IMG/VR virus record: IMGVR_UViG_3300031612_001303
Span: 1-25,478 of that record
DNA: 25,478 nt
Strand: one strand, 5' to 3'
Source of the DNA: a virus
Shown: in pieces, positions 6,203-12,558 of the stretch
How positions within the stretch are numbered: the stretch's first letter is position 1
Layout: each line of letters begins with the position of its first letter
Position numbers and translations under genes: made by a program
The notes under the pieces: generated by a model
Database searches by the model: none
The model's input: the letters and a program-made list of their open reading frames with translations, nothing else
Told to the model about the DNA's origin: nothing

Positions 6203-8278
6203 ATGGACACGATGATCGAACTGCCGGCCATGCGCCGGTCGGCGGAGCTTGCGCCGAACACGGCAGATGCCGACAGCCGCACCGTCGAGGTGGTCTGGTC
6301 GGCCGGGGCCCGCGTCCGCCGCGCCACCTTCTTCGGCGAGCCCTATGACGAGGAACTGAGCCTCGACCCGGCCCATGTCCGGCTCGACCGGCTGAACGCG
6401 GGCGCGCCGTTCCTGAAAGTGCACGAGCTCGATACGCTCGACGCGGTGATCGGCTCGGTCGTGCCGGGTTCGGCGCGGATCGAGAATGGGCGCGGCATCG
6501 CCCTGGTGCGGATCAGCGAGCGTGCCGATGTCGAACCGATCTGGCGCGACATCCAGGCCGGGCATATCCGCGCGGTCTCCATCGGCTACCAGGTCCACCG
6601 CTTCGAGGTCTCGAAGCCCGAGGCCGCCCGCGAACTCTGGCGCGCGGTGGACTGGACACCGTTCGAGGTCTCTGCCGTCGCGGTCGGCGCCGACCCCGCC
6701 GCGGGCTTCCGCGCCCAGCATCCCCTTCATGACTGCGTCCTTCACCGCCGGGACGCCCCCACACCGCAAGGAGCATCCCCGATGACGGACCAGACCCAGA
6801 CCCCGGCGCGCGACGCCGCCACCCCCGCCACCACCCAGCCGACCGAGCCGGTCGAAACCGAGGATACCACCATGACCGAGCTGAAAGCGGCTGCGCCCGA
6901 CCCGAAGGTCGCGGCCAGCGAACCGAAGGCCCACGCAAGTGAGACGCGCAGCCAGCCGAAAACGCAGGCAACGCCCGCGCCCGATACCGAAGCGGTCGCC
7001 ACCCGCGCCCGCGAGGCCGAGCGCGACCGCGTCTCCACCATCTACGATCTGGCCGGACGCCTGAACCTCGAGCGCGGATTCGCCGAGGATCTGGTCAAGC
7101 GCGGCATCAGCGTCGACGAGTCCCGCCGCCTGATCCTCGACCAGGTCGCCGCGAAATCCGACGAGACCCGGACCTTCCCCCATGTCTCCGTCCCTCTCGG
7201 CGGCCGGGACGAGCGCATCACCCGCCGCGACGCGGTGGCGAACGCGCTCCTGCACCGCTACAGCCCGACGCTGTTCCAGCTGGAGGACGCCGCCCGGCAG
7301 TATCGCGGCATGACCCTTCTGGAGCTTGCCCGCGAAAGCCTCGGCAATGCCGGGGTCAACACGCGCGGCCTGTCGCGCGACGAGGTGGCGACGCGGGCGC
7401 TGCACTCGACCTCGGACTTCCCCGAGATCCTGTCCGCCGTGACCAACAAGACCCTGCGGCAGGCCTACGAGGCCTATCCCCGCACCTTCATGCTTTTCTG
7501 CCGCCAGGTGCTCGCCACCGACTTCAAGGCCATGCACCGGGTCCAGCTCGGTGAGGCCCCGCAGCTGCTGGAAGTCGGCGAGAGCGGCGAGTTCAAGCGC
7601 GGCACGCTCGGCGAGAGCAAGGAGAGCTACAAGGTCAAGACCTATGGCCGGGTGGTCGCCATCACCCGCCAGACGCTGATCAACGACGATCTCGACGCCT
7701 TCACCCGCATCCCGGCGATGTACGGAAACTCCATCGCTCAGCTGGAGTCGGACGTGGTCTGGGGGATCATCACCGCCAACCCGGCGATGGCCGACGGCAA
7801 CGCGCTGTTCCACACCACCCACAAGAACCTCGCGGGCACCGGCGCGGCGCTCGAAGTGAGCAGCGTCGGTGCGGCCCGCGCGGCGATGGCCAAGCAGACG
7901 GGCCTTGACAAGAAGACGGTGCTGAACGTCCGGCCCGCCTTCCTGATCGTGCCCGCCTCGCTGGAACTGAAGGCCGAGCAGCTGGTCGCGCAGAACCTCG
8001 TGCCCGCCGCGACGTCCAGCGTCGTGCCGCAGTCGATCCGCACGCTCGCGCCGATCAGCGAGCCCCGGCTCGACGCCGCCAGCGAGACAGCGTGGTATCT
8101 GGCGGCCAGCCCGAACCAGATCGACACCATCGAGTACGCCTATCTCGAGGGTCAGCAGGGCGCCTACATCGAGACCCGCAACGGCTTCGACGTGGACGGC
8201 GTCGAGATCAAGTGCCGCCTCGACTTCGGCGCCAAGGCCATCGACTGGCGCGGCCTCTACAAGAACCCGGGCGCGTAA
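6203..8278 (+). CDS. Prohead protease/major capsid protein fusion
   Basis: A 691-residue polypeptide combining two head functions. Residues 1 to about 185 resemble phage prohead proteases: VRLDRLNAGAPFLKVHELD, IRAVSIGYQVHRFEV and DWTPFEVSAVAVGADPAAGF, with the H-then-S order of HK97-type assembly proteases. Residues about 190-300 are charged, Thr/Pro/Ala-rich and helical, fitting a scaffold delta region to be cleaved off. The rest (about 330-691) is a capsid fold with NKTLRQAYEAYPRTFMLFCRQV, KVKTYGRVVAITRQTLINDDLDAFTRIP and a conserved end WYLAASPNQIDTIEYAYLEGQQGAYIETRNGFDVDGVEIKCR. Such fusions are a known annotation class in proteobacterial phages. The start ATG 6203 is 5 bases after the portal stop. 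An internal in-frame start (6782) is listed separately. Confidence 0.9.
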   Translation: MDTMIELPAMRRSAELAPNTADADSRTVEVVWSAGARVRRATFFGEPYDEELSLDPAHVRLDRLNAGAPFLKVHELDTLDAVIGSVVPGSARIENGRGIALVRISERADVEPIWRDIQAGHIRAVSIGYQVHRFEVSKPEAARELWRAVDWTPFEVSAVAVGADPAAGFRAQHPLHDCVLHRRDAPTPQGASPMTDQTQTPARDAATPATTQPTEPVETEDTTMTELKAAAPDPKVAASEPKAHASETRSQPKTQATPAPDTEAVATRAREAERDRVSTIYDLAGRLNLERGFAEDLVKRGISVDESRRLILDQVAAKSDETRTFPHVSVPLGGRDERITRRDAVANALLHRYSPTLFQLEDAARQYRGMTLLELARESLGNAGVNTRGLSRDEVATRALHSTSDFPEILSAVTNKTLRQAYEAYPRTFMLFCRQVLATDFKAMHRVQLGEAPQLLEVGESGEFKRGTLGESKESYKVKTYGRVVAITRQTLINDDLDAFTRIPAMYGNSIAQLESDVVWGIITANPAMADGNALFHTTHKNLAGTGAALEVSSVGAARAAMAKQTGLDKKTVLNVRPAFLIVPASLELKAEQLVAQNLVPAATSSVVPQSIRTLAPISEPRLDAASETAWYLAASPNQIDTIEYAYLEGQQGAYIETRNGFDVDGVEIKCRLDFGAKAIDWRGLYKNPGA
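6768..6784 (+). promoter_or_regulatory. Internal ribosome binding site and start within the capsid fusion
   Basis: AAGGAG at 6768-6773 is followed 8 bases later by ATG at 6782, in frame with the fusion. Use of this start would yield a 498-residue scaffold-plus-capsid protein without the protease domain (MTDQTQTPARD onward). It lies exactly at the boundary between the protease domain and the low-complexity scaffold-like segment. In lambda a nested start within gene C gives the Nu3 scaffold, so a nested product has precedent. Actual use is inferred. Confidence 0.55.
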
Positions 8279-8304
8279 GGCGCGCTTCCTGAACCCTGAC
8301 ACAC

Positions 8305-8335
8305 GGGCGGCCCAATCGGGCCGCCCTTCGTCTTT
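8305..8335 (+). terminator. Hairpin terminator after the capsid gene
   Basis: GGGCGGCCC (8305-8313) and GGGCCGCCC (8318-8326) form a perfect 9-bp stem with an AATC loop, followed by TTCGTCTTT. It lies 26 bases after the capsid fusion stop and before the DUF2190 gene. The tail is only moderately T-rich, so it may be a partial terminator or an mRNA-stabilising hairpin that sets capsid expression above that of downstream genes. Confidence 0.7.
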
Positions 8336-8352
8336 CCACGAGGATCCTCCCC

Positions 8353-8688
8353 ATGAAAAACTACGTCCAGCCCGGCAACACCATCACCCTGACCGCACCC
8401 TATGCCGTCGCCTCTGGCGATGGCCTGCTCGTCGGCTCCATCTTCGGCATCGCCGCCGGAGACGCCGCCCTCGGCGAGAGCGTCGAGACCACGCTCGTCG
8501 GCGTCTTCGACATCACCAAGGTCGGCTCCCAGGCCTGGACCGTCGGCGCCAGGGTCTATTGGGACGACACCAACAAGCGCTGCACCACGGTCGCGACCGA
8601 CAACACCCTGATCGGCGCGGCCGTGGAGGCGGTGGCGAGCGGCGCGGGCGACACCATCGGCCGGGTGCGCCTGAACGCGGCCTTCTGA
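8353..8688 (+). CDS. DUF2190 family protein (probable capsid decoration protein)
   Basis: A 111-residue beta-rich protein that starts MKNYVQPGNTITLTAPYAVASGDGLLVGSIFGIAAGDAA and contains VGVFDITKVGSQAWTVGARVYWDD, the pattern of DUF2190. Members lie next to capsid genes and are thought to decorate or stabilise the head, a role equivalent to lambda gpD; this is inferred from position and size. GAGGA lies about 9 bases upstream of the ATG. It follows the capsid hairpin, and its TGA overlaps the next ATG by one base. Confidence 0.85.
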   Translation: MKNYVQPGNTITLTAPYAVASGDGLLVGSIFGIAAGDAALGESVETTLVGVFDITKVGSQAWTVGARVYWDDTNKRCTTVATDNTLIGAAVEAVASGAGDTIGRVRLNAAF

Positions 8689-8999
8689 TGAGCGCCTTCG
8701 CCGCCGCCGTCGGCGCACTCTTCGCCGATCCGAACATCGGCCGGGATGCGGTCTACATCGCCGACGGCGGCGCGGCCGTGCTTGTGCGCGCCGTCGCCCG
8801 GCGCGCAGACGCGGTCACCGACTTCGGCGATGCGCGGCTCTGGTCCGAGACCACGAGGATCGACCTGCGCGTGGCTGAGGTGCCGACACCGCGTCCCGGC
8901 GACCGCATCGAGATCGACGGCGACGCCTTCCTCATCCAGGGCGAGCCCGTCCGCGACCGCGAGCGGCTGGTCTGGACCGTGGATCTGAGGCCCGCGTGA
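8688..8999 (+). CDS. Head-tail joining protein, gpFII-like
   Basis: A 103-residue protein that probably sits below the portal and provides the tail-docking surface, like lambda gpFII. It has a short N-terminal helix (SAFAAAVGALFADPNIGRDAVYI) followed by beta strands: AAVLVRAVARRADAVTDFGD, TRIDLRVAEVPTPRPGDRIEIDGDAFLIQGEPVRDRERLVWTVDL. This pattern fits the phage attachment family. The ATG overlaps the preceding stop by one base, and its TGA overlaps the following GTG start. Position between the decoration gene and the DUF6441 gene supports the assignment. Confidence 0.8.
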   Translation: MSAFAAAVGALFADPNIGRDAVYIADGGAAVLVRAVARRADAVTDFGDARLWSETTRIDLRVAEVPTPRPGDRIEIDGDAFLIQGEPVRDRERLVWTVDLRPA

Positions 9000-9625
9000 A
9001 ACTGAAGCTCGACATCGATCCCGACATTGTTGCGATGATGGCGGCCGAGGTCGCGGCGGGCGAGCGCGCGGTGACGGCAGCTATGCGCGAGGCCGGAACC
9101 GGCCTCAAGGCCGCTTGGCGCGGCCAGATTACCGGCGCGGGGCTCGGCACACGGCTGGCCAACTCGATCCGAAGCCAGAACTTCCCGAGGTCGGGCGAGA
9201 GCCTCGATGCGGCGGCGCTGGTCTGGTCCAAGGCGCCGGTCATCGTCGGCGCGCATGACACGGGGCCGTTGATCCGCTCGAAGAACGGGTTCTGGCTGGC
9301 GATCCCGCTGCCTGCGGCGGGCAAATCCCTGCGGGGCGGCCGGATCACGCCCGGTGAATGGGAACGGCGACGCGGGTTGCGCCTGCGCTTCGTCTATCGC
9401 CGCACCGGCCCGAGCTTGCTGGTCGCGGAGGGACGGCTGAACACGAAGGGACAGGCGGTGGTGTCGCGCTCCAAGACCGGGCGCGGCAAGGTCACCGCGC
9501 CGATCTTCCTTCTGGTGCCGCAGGTGAAGCTCCCGAAGCGGCTGGACCTCGCGCGGGACGCAGACCGGGCGCTGGACAGCGTGCCGGGGCTAATCGTGGC
9601 AAACTGGGTGGAGGGGCGGATTTGA
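8996..9625 (+). CDS. DUF6441 family phage protein (head-tail/minor tail)
   Basis: A 209-residue protein with the features I associate with DUF6441: KLDIDPDIVAMMAAEVAAGERAVTAAMREAGTGLKAAWRGQI at the N-terminus, SKAPVIVGAHDTGPLIRSKNGFWLAIPLP in the middle and GRITPGEWERRRGLRLRFVYRRTGPSLLVAEG. Its place between the joiner and the tail terminator corresponds to that of HK97 gp10-type or lambda gpZ-type proteins, but the exact role is unknown. It uses a GTG start inside the sequence GTGA shared with the previous stop. It is the last phage gene before the mer cargo and converges on merA, with 50 bases between the two stop codons. Confidence 0.75.
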   Translation: MKLKLDIDPDIVAMMAAEVAAGERAVTAAMREAGTGLKAAWRGQITGAGLGTRLANSIRSQNFPRSGESLDAAALVWSKAPVIVGAHDTGPLIRSKNGFWLAIPLPAAGKSLRGGRITPGEWERRRGLRLRFVYRRTGPSLLVAEGRLNTKGQAVVSRSKTGRGKVTAPIFLLVPQVKLPKRLDLARDADRALDSVPGLIVANWVEGRI

Positions 9626-9663
9626 AAATACTGGATCGCCAAACGCCGCAGACGGTCCGAGCC

Positions 9664-9685
9664 CGCCGGTTCTGGTCACCCGGCG
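9664..9685. other. Hairpin at the merA 3' end, without a T tract
   Basis: CGCCGG (9664-9669) and CCGGCG (9680-9685) form a 6-bp stem whose loop contains the merA stop codon. Neither strand is followed by a T run, so it does not look like a working intrinsic terminator. The convergent gap 9626-9675 holds no other candidate. Confidence 0.35.
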
Positions 9686-11112
9686 CAGCAGCTGAGTTTC
9701 GCGACGTCCTTGTCGAAAGTCTGTGCGGCGAGCCTCACGCCCTCGACCGTGGTGAGATAGGGAAAGATCGTCTCGCCGAGCGCCTTTGTCGTCATGCCGA
9801 ACTTGAGCGCCATGGCGAGCGTCTGGACACTGTCGGCTCCCTCCGGCGCCATGATCACGCCGCCCAGCAGGCGGTCGGTCGCCCGGTCCGCGACGAGCTT
9901 GATCAGGCCGCGCGTGTCGCGGGCGGCGAGCGCGCGGGGCACGTTGTCGAGGGTCAGCACACTGGTCTTGACGTCATGACCCGCCGCGCGCGCCTGCGCC
10001 TCGGTCAGCCCGACGCCTGCAACCTGCGGATCGGTGAACACCACCCACGGCATGGCGGTATTGTCGTAGCGTTCAGTCCCGCCCAGCACGGCGTTGCGGG
10101 AAGCGAGCTTGGCGCCATAGGCGGCCATGTAGACGAACTGGTCGCGGTCGGTGACGTCGCCCGCCGCGAAGATGCCGGGCTTCGTGGTCTGCATGTCGTC
10201 GCCAACCCGGATCGCACCGCGTGCGTCGGTCTCGACGCCCATCTCCGCGAGGCCCAGCCCCTCGGTGTTGGGCGCGCGTCCCGTCGTCAGGACGAGGCGG
10301 TCGGCCGTCAGTTCGCGCTCCGCGCCATTCACCGTCACGGTCAGCACCGCACGGTCCCCGTCGCGCCGCGCGGCGTGATAGGTTGCGCCGTCAAGAACCG
10401 TGACACCCTCGGCGCGCAAGGCCTCGGTGAGCGCCTGCGCCACCTCCGGCTCGGTGCGCGGCAACAGGCGCGAGCGGCAGACGATGGTGACGCGGGTGCC
10501 CATCCGCGCCATCATCTGCGCGAGTTCCACGCCGATATAGCCGCCGCCGAGGAAGATCAGGCTTTCGGGCAACCGGTCCAGCTCCAGCAGCGACGTGCTG
10601 TCGAGCGTTGGGACGTCCGGGATACCGTGGATGTCGGGCACGGCGGGTCGGCCGCCGGTGGCGACGATGACCTTGAGTGCCGTGATCCTGCGCCCGCCGA
10701 CATCGACACCGCCGGGAACGAGCCGCGCCGGACCCTCGTCGAGATAGGTCACACCGTCGTAGCCCGGCAGCAGGTCGGCGTACTTCTTCTGGCGCAGCGT
10801 CGCGACCAGATTGTCCTTGGCCGCGACGAGAGCGGTCCAGTCGGCGACCTTCGCTTCGCCGACGAGGCCAGGAAACCGGGACGCCGCCCGCGCGCCGTGC
10901 ACGGCCTCGGCCGCGCGGATCATCGTCTTGGAGGGCACGCAGCCCACGTTCACGCAGGTCCCGCCGATGGTTCCATGGCCGATCAACGCGACGCGCTTGC
11001 CTCCCTCGGCGGCGGTGATCGCGGCCGAGAACCCGGCCGATCCGGCGCCGATCACGGCAAGGTCGAAATCGCCCCTGGGCGCGCAGCAATCGTCTTTCAT
11101 CAAGTCATCCAT
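9676..11112 (-). CDS. merA: Mercury(II) reductase MerA, short form
   Basis: A 478-residue cytoplasmic FAD-dependent pyridine nucleotide-disulfide oxidoreductase that reduces Hg(II) to volatile Hg(0) with NADPH. Residues 17-30 (DLAVIGAGSAGFSA) form the FAD-binding fold. The redox-active site is GGTCVNVGCVPSK with C53 and C58. GGGYIGVELAQMMARMG (about 190-206) is the NADPH-binding motif, FAAGDVTDRDQFVYMAAYGAKLA is the second FAD motif, and the C-terminal pair C475-C476 (LSCCAG) passes Hg(II) into the active site of the partner subunit. These motifs separate MerA from dihydrolipoamide dehydrogenase and glutathione reductase. The N-terminal heavy-metal (NmerA) domain found in Tn501 MerA is absent; instead a short tail carries C9-C10. 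It is last in merTPFA, 4 bases after merF. Confidence 0.97.
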   Translation of the reverse strand: MDDLMKDDCCAPRGDFDLAVIGAGSAGFSAAITAAEGGKRVALIGHGTIGGTCVNVGCVPSKTMIRAAEAVHGARAASRFPGLVGEAKVADWTALVAAKDNLVATLRQKKYADLLPGYDGVTYLDEGPARLVPGGVDVGGRRITALKVIVATGGRPAVPDIHGIPDVPTLDSTSLLELDRLPESLIFLGGGYIGVELAQMMARMGTRVTIVCRSRLLPRTEPEVAQALTEALRAEGVTVLDGATYHAARRDGDRAVLTVTVNGAERELTADRLVLTTGRAPNTEGLGLAEMGVETDARGAIRVGDDMQTTKPGIFAAGDVTDRDQFVYMAAYGAKLASRNAVLGGTERYDNTAMPWVVFTDPQVAGVGLTEAQARAAGHDVKTSVLTLDNVPRALAARDTRGLIKLVADRATDRLLGGVIMAPEGADSVQTLAMALKFGMTTKALGETIFPYLTTVEGVRLAAQTFDKDVAKLSCCAG

Positions 11113-11116
11113 CCGT

Positions 11117-11338
11117 TCAAGTGGTCTGGCGCCGCTGCCGCCGCCAGACCGCGTACACGGTCAGCGCGACGAAAAAGGCGAGCGCGGGCAGCAGAACGTA
11201 GTCGAGCCAACGCAGCCAGGCCGACAGGCCCACGGCGCCCAGAAGCACCACGAGCACCGGCGTGAAGCAGCAGAGCGCCGCGATGACGGTTCCTACGATC
11301 CCTGTCGCGATCAGCTTGCGGTCGGTCTGCTCGGTCAT
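11117..11338 (-). CDS. merF: Mercury transporter MerF, short
   Basis: A 73-residue inner-membrane Hg(II) uptake protein with two membrane segments (about 9-35 and 45-65). The vicinal pair C23-C24 in ALCCFTPVLVVLLGAVGLSAW and the LDYVLLPAL stretch are MerF hallmarks. It should take Hg(II) from MerP or the periplasm and hand it to MerA. Classic MerF (81 residues) has a second vicinal Cys pair near the C-terminus; this one ends WRRQRRQTT and lacks it. Start ATG 11338 lies 4 bases after the merP stop and gives the family's usual N-terminus. An in-frame ATG at 11374 would overlap merP by 32 bases and is less likely. Confidence 0.93.
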   Translation of the reverse strand: MTEQTDRKLIATGIVGTVIAALCCFTPVLVVLLGAVGLSAWLRWLDYVLLPALAFFVALTVYAVWRRQRRQTT

Positions 11339-11342
11339 TCCG

Positions 11343-11648
11343 TCAGCCCGAGACGCGCGCCGGGTAGCCTGCATTGGCCGACGCAGTTGCGATGGCGTCG
11401 GCGCTGGTCGCGGCAGTGTCGAAGACGACCGTGGCGGTGCGCGCCTCGAAGTCGATCTCGACGGTGCGCACGCCCTCGACGCCCTCCATCGCGCGCTTCA
11501 CCGTCACTGGGCAGAGCGCGCAGGTCATTTTGTCGACCGCGAAGGTGACGGTCTGCTCGGCGGCGACGGTCTGCGCGACGGCTGGGATGGCAATGATCGG
11601 CGCGACGGCGGTCAGGCCGAACAAGGCGAGTGCAAGGATCTTCTTCAT
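11343..11648 (-). CDS. merP: Periplasmic mercury-binding protein MerP
   Basis: A 101-residue protein with a signal peptide (MKKILALALFGLTAVAPIIAIPAVA, probable cleavage after about residue 25) followed by a heavy-metal-associated domain. The metal site is MTCALCPVTVKRAM with C43 and C46; most MerP sequences have MTCAACPITV, so A-to-L in the middle is a minor variation. It captures periplasmic Hg(II) as a bis-thiolate and passes it to MerT or MerF. It lies 18 bases after merT in the same leftward operon, with AAAGG as a modest ribosome binding site. Confidence 0.95.
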   Translation of the reverse strand: MKKILALALFGLTAVAPIIAIPAVAQTVAAEQTVTFAVDKMTCALCPVTVKRAMEGVEGVRTVEIDFEARTATVVFDTAATSADAIATASANAGYPARVSG

Positions 11649-11666
11649 GTGGATGGCCTTTCGGGG

Positions 11667-12056
11667 TCAGTAGAGAAGCGGGGCCCACCAGTCGATGGTG
11701 AGCGCGGCGACGACGAGGATCAGGGAAGCCCAGAGCGCGCTCTTGGTGATGCGCGCCGAGGATGGGCGCGCACAGTAGGAACCGGGCTCGCAGACGGTCT
11801 GCTTGCGGAAATACACCTGCCAGAAACCCGCCGCGATGAAGCCGAGCGCGATCACGGCGAAGATCGGCTTGTAAGGCTCCAGAGCCGTCAAGTTGCCGAT
11901 CCAGGCGCCCGAGATGCCGAGAGTCAGAAGCACTAGCGGCCCGATGCAGCAGGCCGAGGCGAGAAAGGCGCCCACCACACCGCCCGCCGCGAGCCAGCCC
12001 TTTCGGGCGGGGCGATCCGCGCCCGTGCTGTCCGTTCTGTCGTCAGTCAGCGCCAT
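11667..12056 (-). CDS. merT: Mercury transporter MerT
   Basis: A 129-residue inner-membrane Hg(II) importer with three predicted membrane segments (about 22-44, 63-82 and 107-125). The vicinal pair C36-C37 in SACCIGPLVLLTLGISGAW lies in the first segment, and C89 and C95 (VCEPGSYC) lie on the cytoplasmic loop, matching the two Cys pairs of Tn501 MerT. ATG 12056 is chosen over the further upstream in-frame ATG because AGAGGTG lies just before it and the longer form would read through the promoter and operator. First gene of the Hg-inducible merTPFA operon, divergent from merR. Confidence 0.95.
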   Translation of the reverse strand: MALTDDRTDSTGADRPARKGWLAAGGVVGAFLASACCIGPLVLLTLGISGAWIGNLTALEPYKPIFAVIALGFIAAGFWQVYFRKQTVCEPGSYCARPSSARITKSALWASLILVVAALTIDWWAPLLY

Positions 12057-12087
12057 GTCGCGCACCTCTCGTCTGTGATTGACGATG

Positions 12088-12118
12088 GGTGTAGGGTCTG
12101 TAGCAACTACAGGCTCAA
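12088..12118 (-). promoter_or_regulatory. mer operator-promoter with 19-bp spacer
   Basis: Leftward -35 TTGAGC is the complement of 12113-12118, and -10 TACACC is the complement of 12088-12093, exactly 19 bases apart. The spacer contains the perfect dyad CTGTAG (12098-12103) and CTACAG (12107-12112) around CAA. An over-long 19-bp spacer with a central dyad is diagnostic of promoters activated by MerR-family DNA distortion. The 76-base gap also holds TTGACG (12079-12084), a possible -35 for merR on the opposite strand, which would let MerR repress itself. Confidence 0.8.
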
Positions 12119-12132
12119 GAGGAAACTTGCCC

Positions 12133-12558
12133 ATGATCGATCACGAGCGCGAGAGCGGCTTCACACGCGGAGATCTTGCCCGGACGACCGGCTGCAACAT
12201 CGAGACGATCCGCTATTACGAGAAAACCGGCCTGCTGCCCGACCCGCCCCGGACCGACGCCGGCTACCGGATCTATTCCGCCGCGCACGCCACGCGCCTG
12301 CGCTTCATCCTGCGCGCCCGCGAACTCGGGTTCTCGATGGAGGACATTCGCGGGCTGATGGGGCTCGAAGACGGCACGGCGCCGACCTGCGCCGAGGTCA
12401 AGGAACGGACGGAGCGGCACCTTGCCGACGTCCGCGCGAGGATCGCGGATTTGCGGCGTATCGAATCCGTCCTTGCTGCAACCGCATCCAGGTGTTCGGG
12501 CGCCGAAGTCCCCGACTGTCCGGTGCTCGACGCGATTTCCAATTCGGCCGACCCATGA
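12133..12558 (+). CDS. merR: Mercury-responsive regulator MerR
   Basis: A 141-residue MerR-family activator/repressor. Residues 10-48 (FTRGDLARTTGCNIETIRYYEKTGLLPDPPRTDAGYRIY) are the winged helix-turn-helix; about 80-115 form the dimerisation helix. Candidate Hg(II) ligands are C86 (APTCAEVKE), C121 and C129 (RCSGAEVPDC), equivalent to C82, C117 and C126 of Tn501 MerR, though the last two are 8 apart rather than 9. Context with merTPFA makes Hg(II) the likely inducer. ATG 12133 has AAGAGGA 9 bases upstream; an earlier in-frame ATG at 12079 would start within the promoter. Its stop overlaps the start of the next phage gene (ATGA), so it may be cotranslated with the tail operon. Confidence 0.93.
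   Translation: MIDHERESGFTRGDLARTTGCNIETIRYYEKTGLLPDPPRTDAGYRIYSAAHATRLRFILRARELGFSMEDIRGLMGLEDGTAPTCAEVKERTERHLADVRARIADLRRIESVLAATASRCSGAEVPDCPVLDAISNSADP

Noticed and set aside
5711-8302. Very long leftward open frame opposite the capsid and portal genes
   Set aside because: It is antisense to well-supported phage genes; long antisense frames are expected in high-GC DNA, and there is no ribosome binding site or recognisable domain.
9676-11112. Dihydrolipoamide dehydrogenase as an alternative for merA
   Set aside because: The C-terminal vicinal Cys pair and the merTPF and merR context are specific to mercuric reductase.
9358-11265. Long open frame on the strand opposite merA
   Set aside because: It lies wholly across merA and merF, which have clear catalytic motifs. 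Its composition is that of a high-GC antisense shadow (Arg, Gly, His rich) and it resembles no family.
9676-12558. The mer block as part of a classic Tn21/Tn501-type transposon
   Set aside because: I see no transposase, resolvase or terminal inverted repeats at either junction, and phage genes flank it directly without an evident target duplication.
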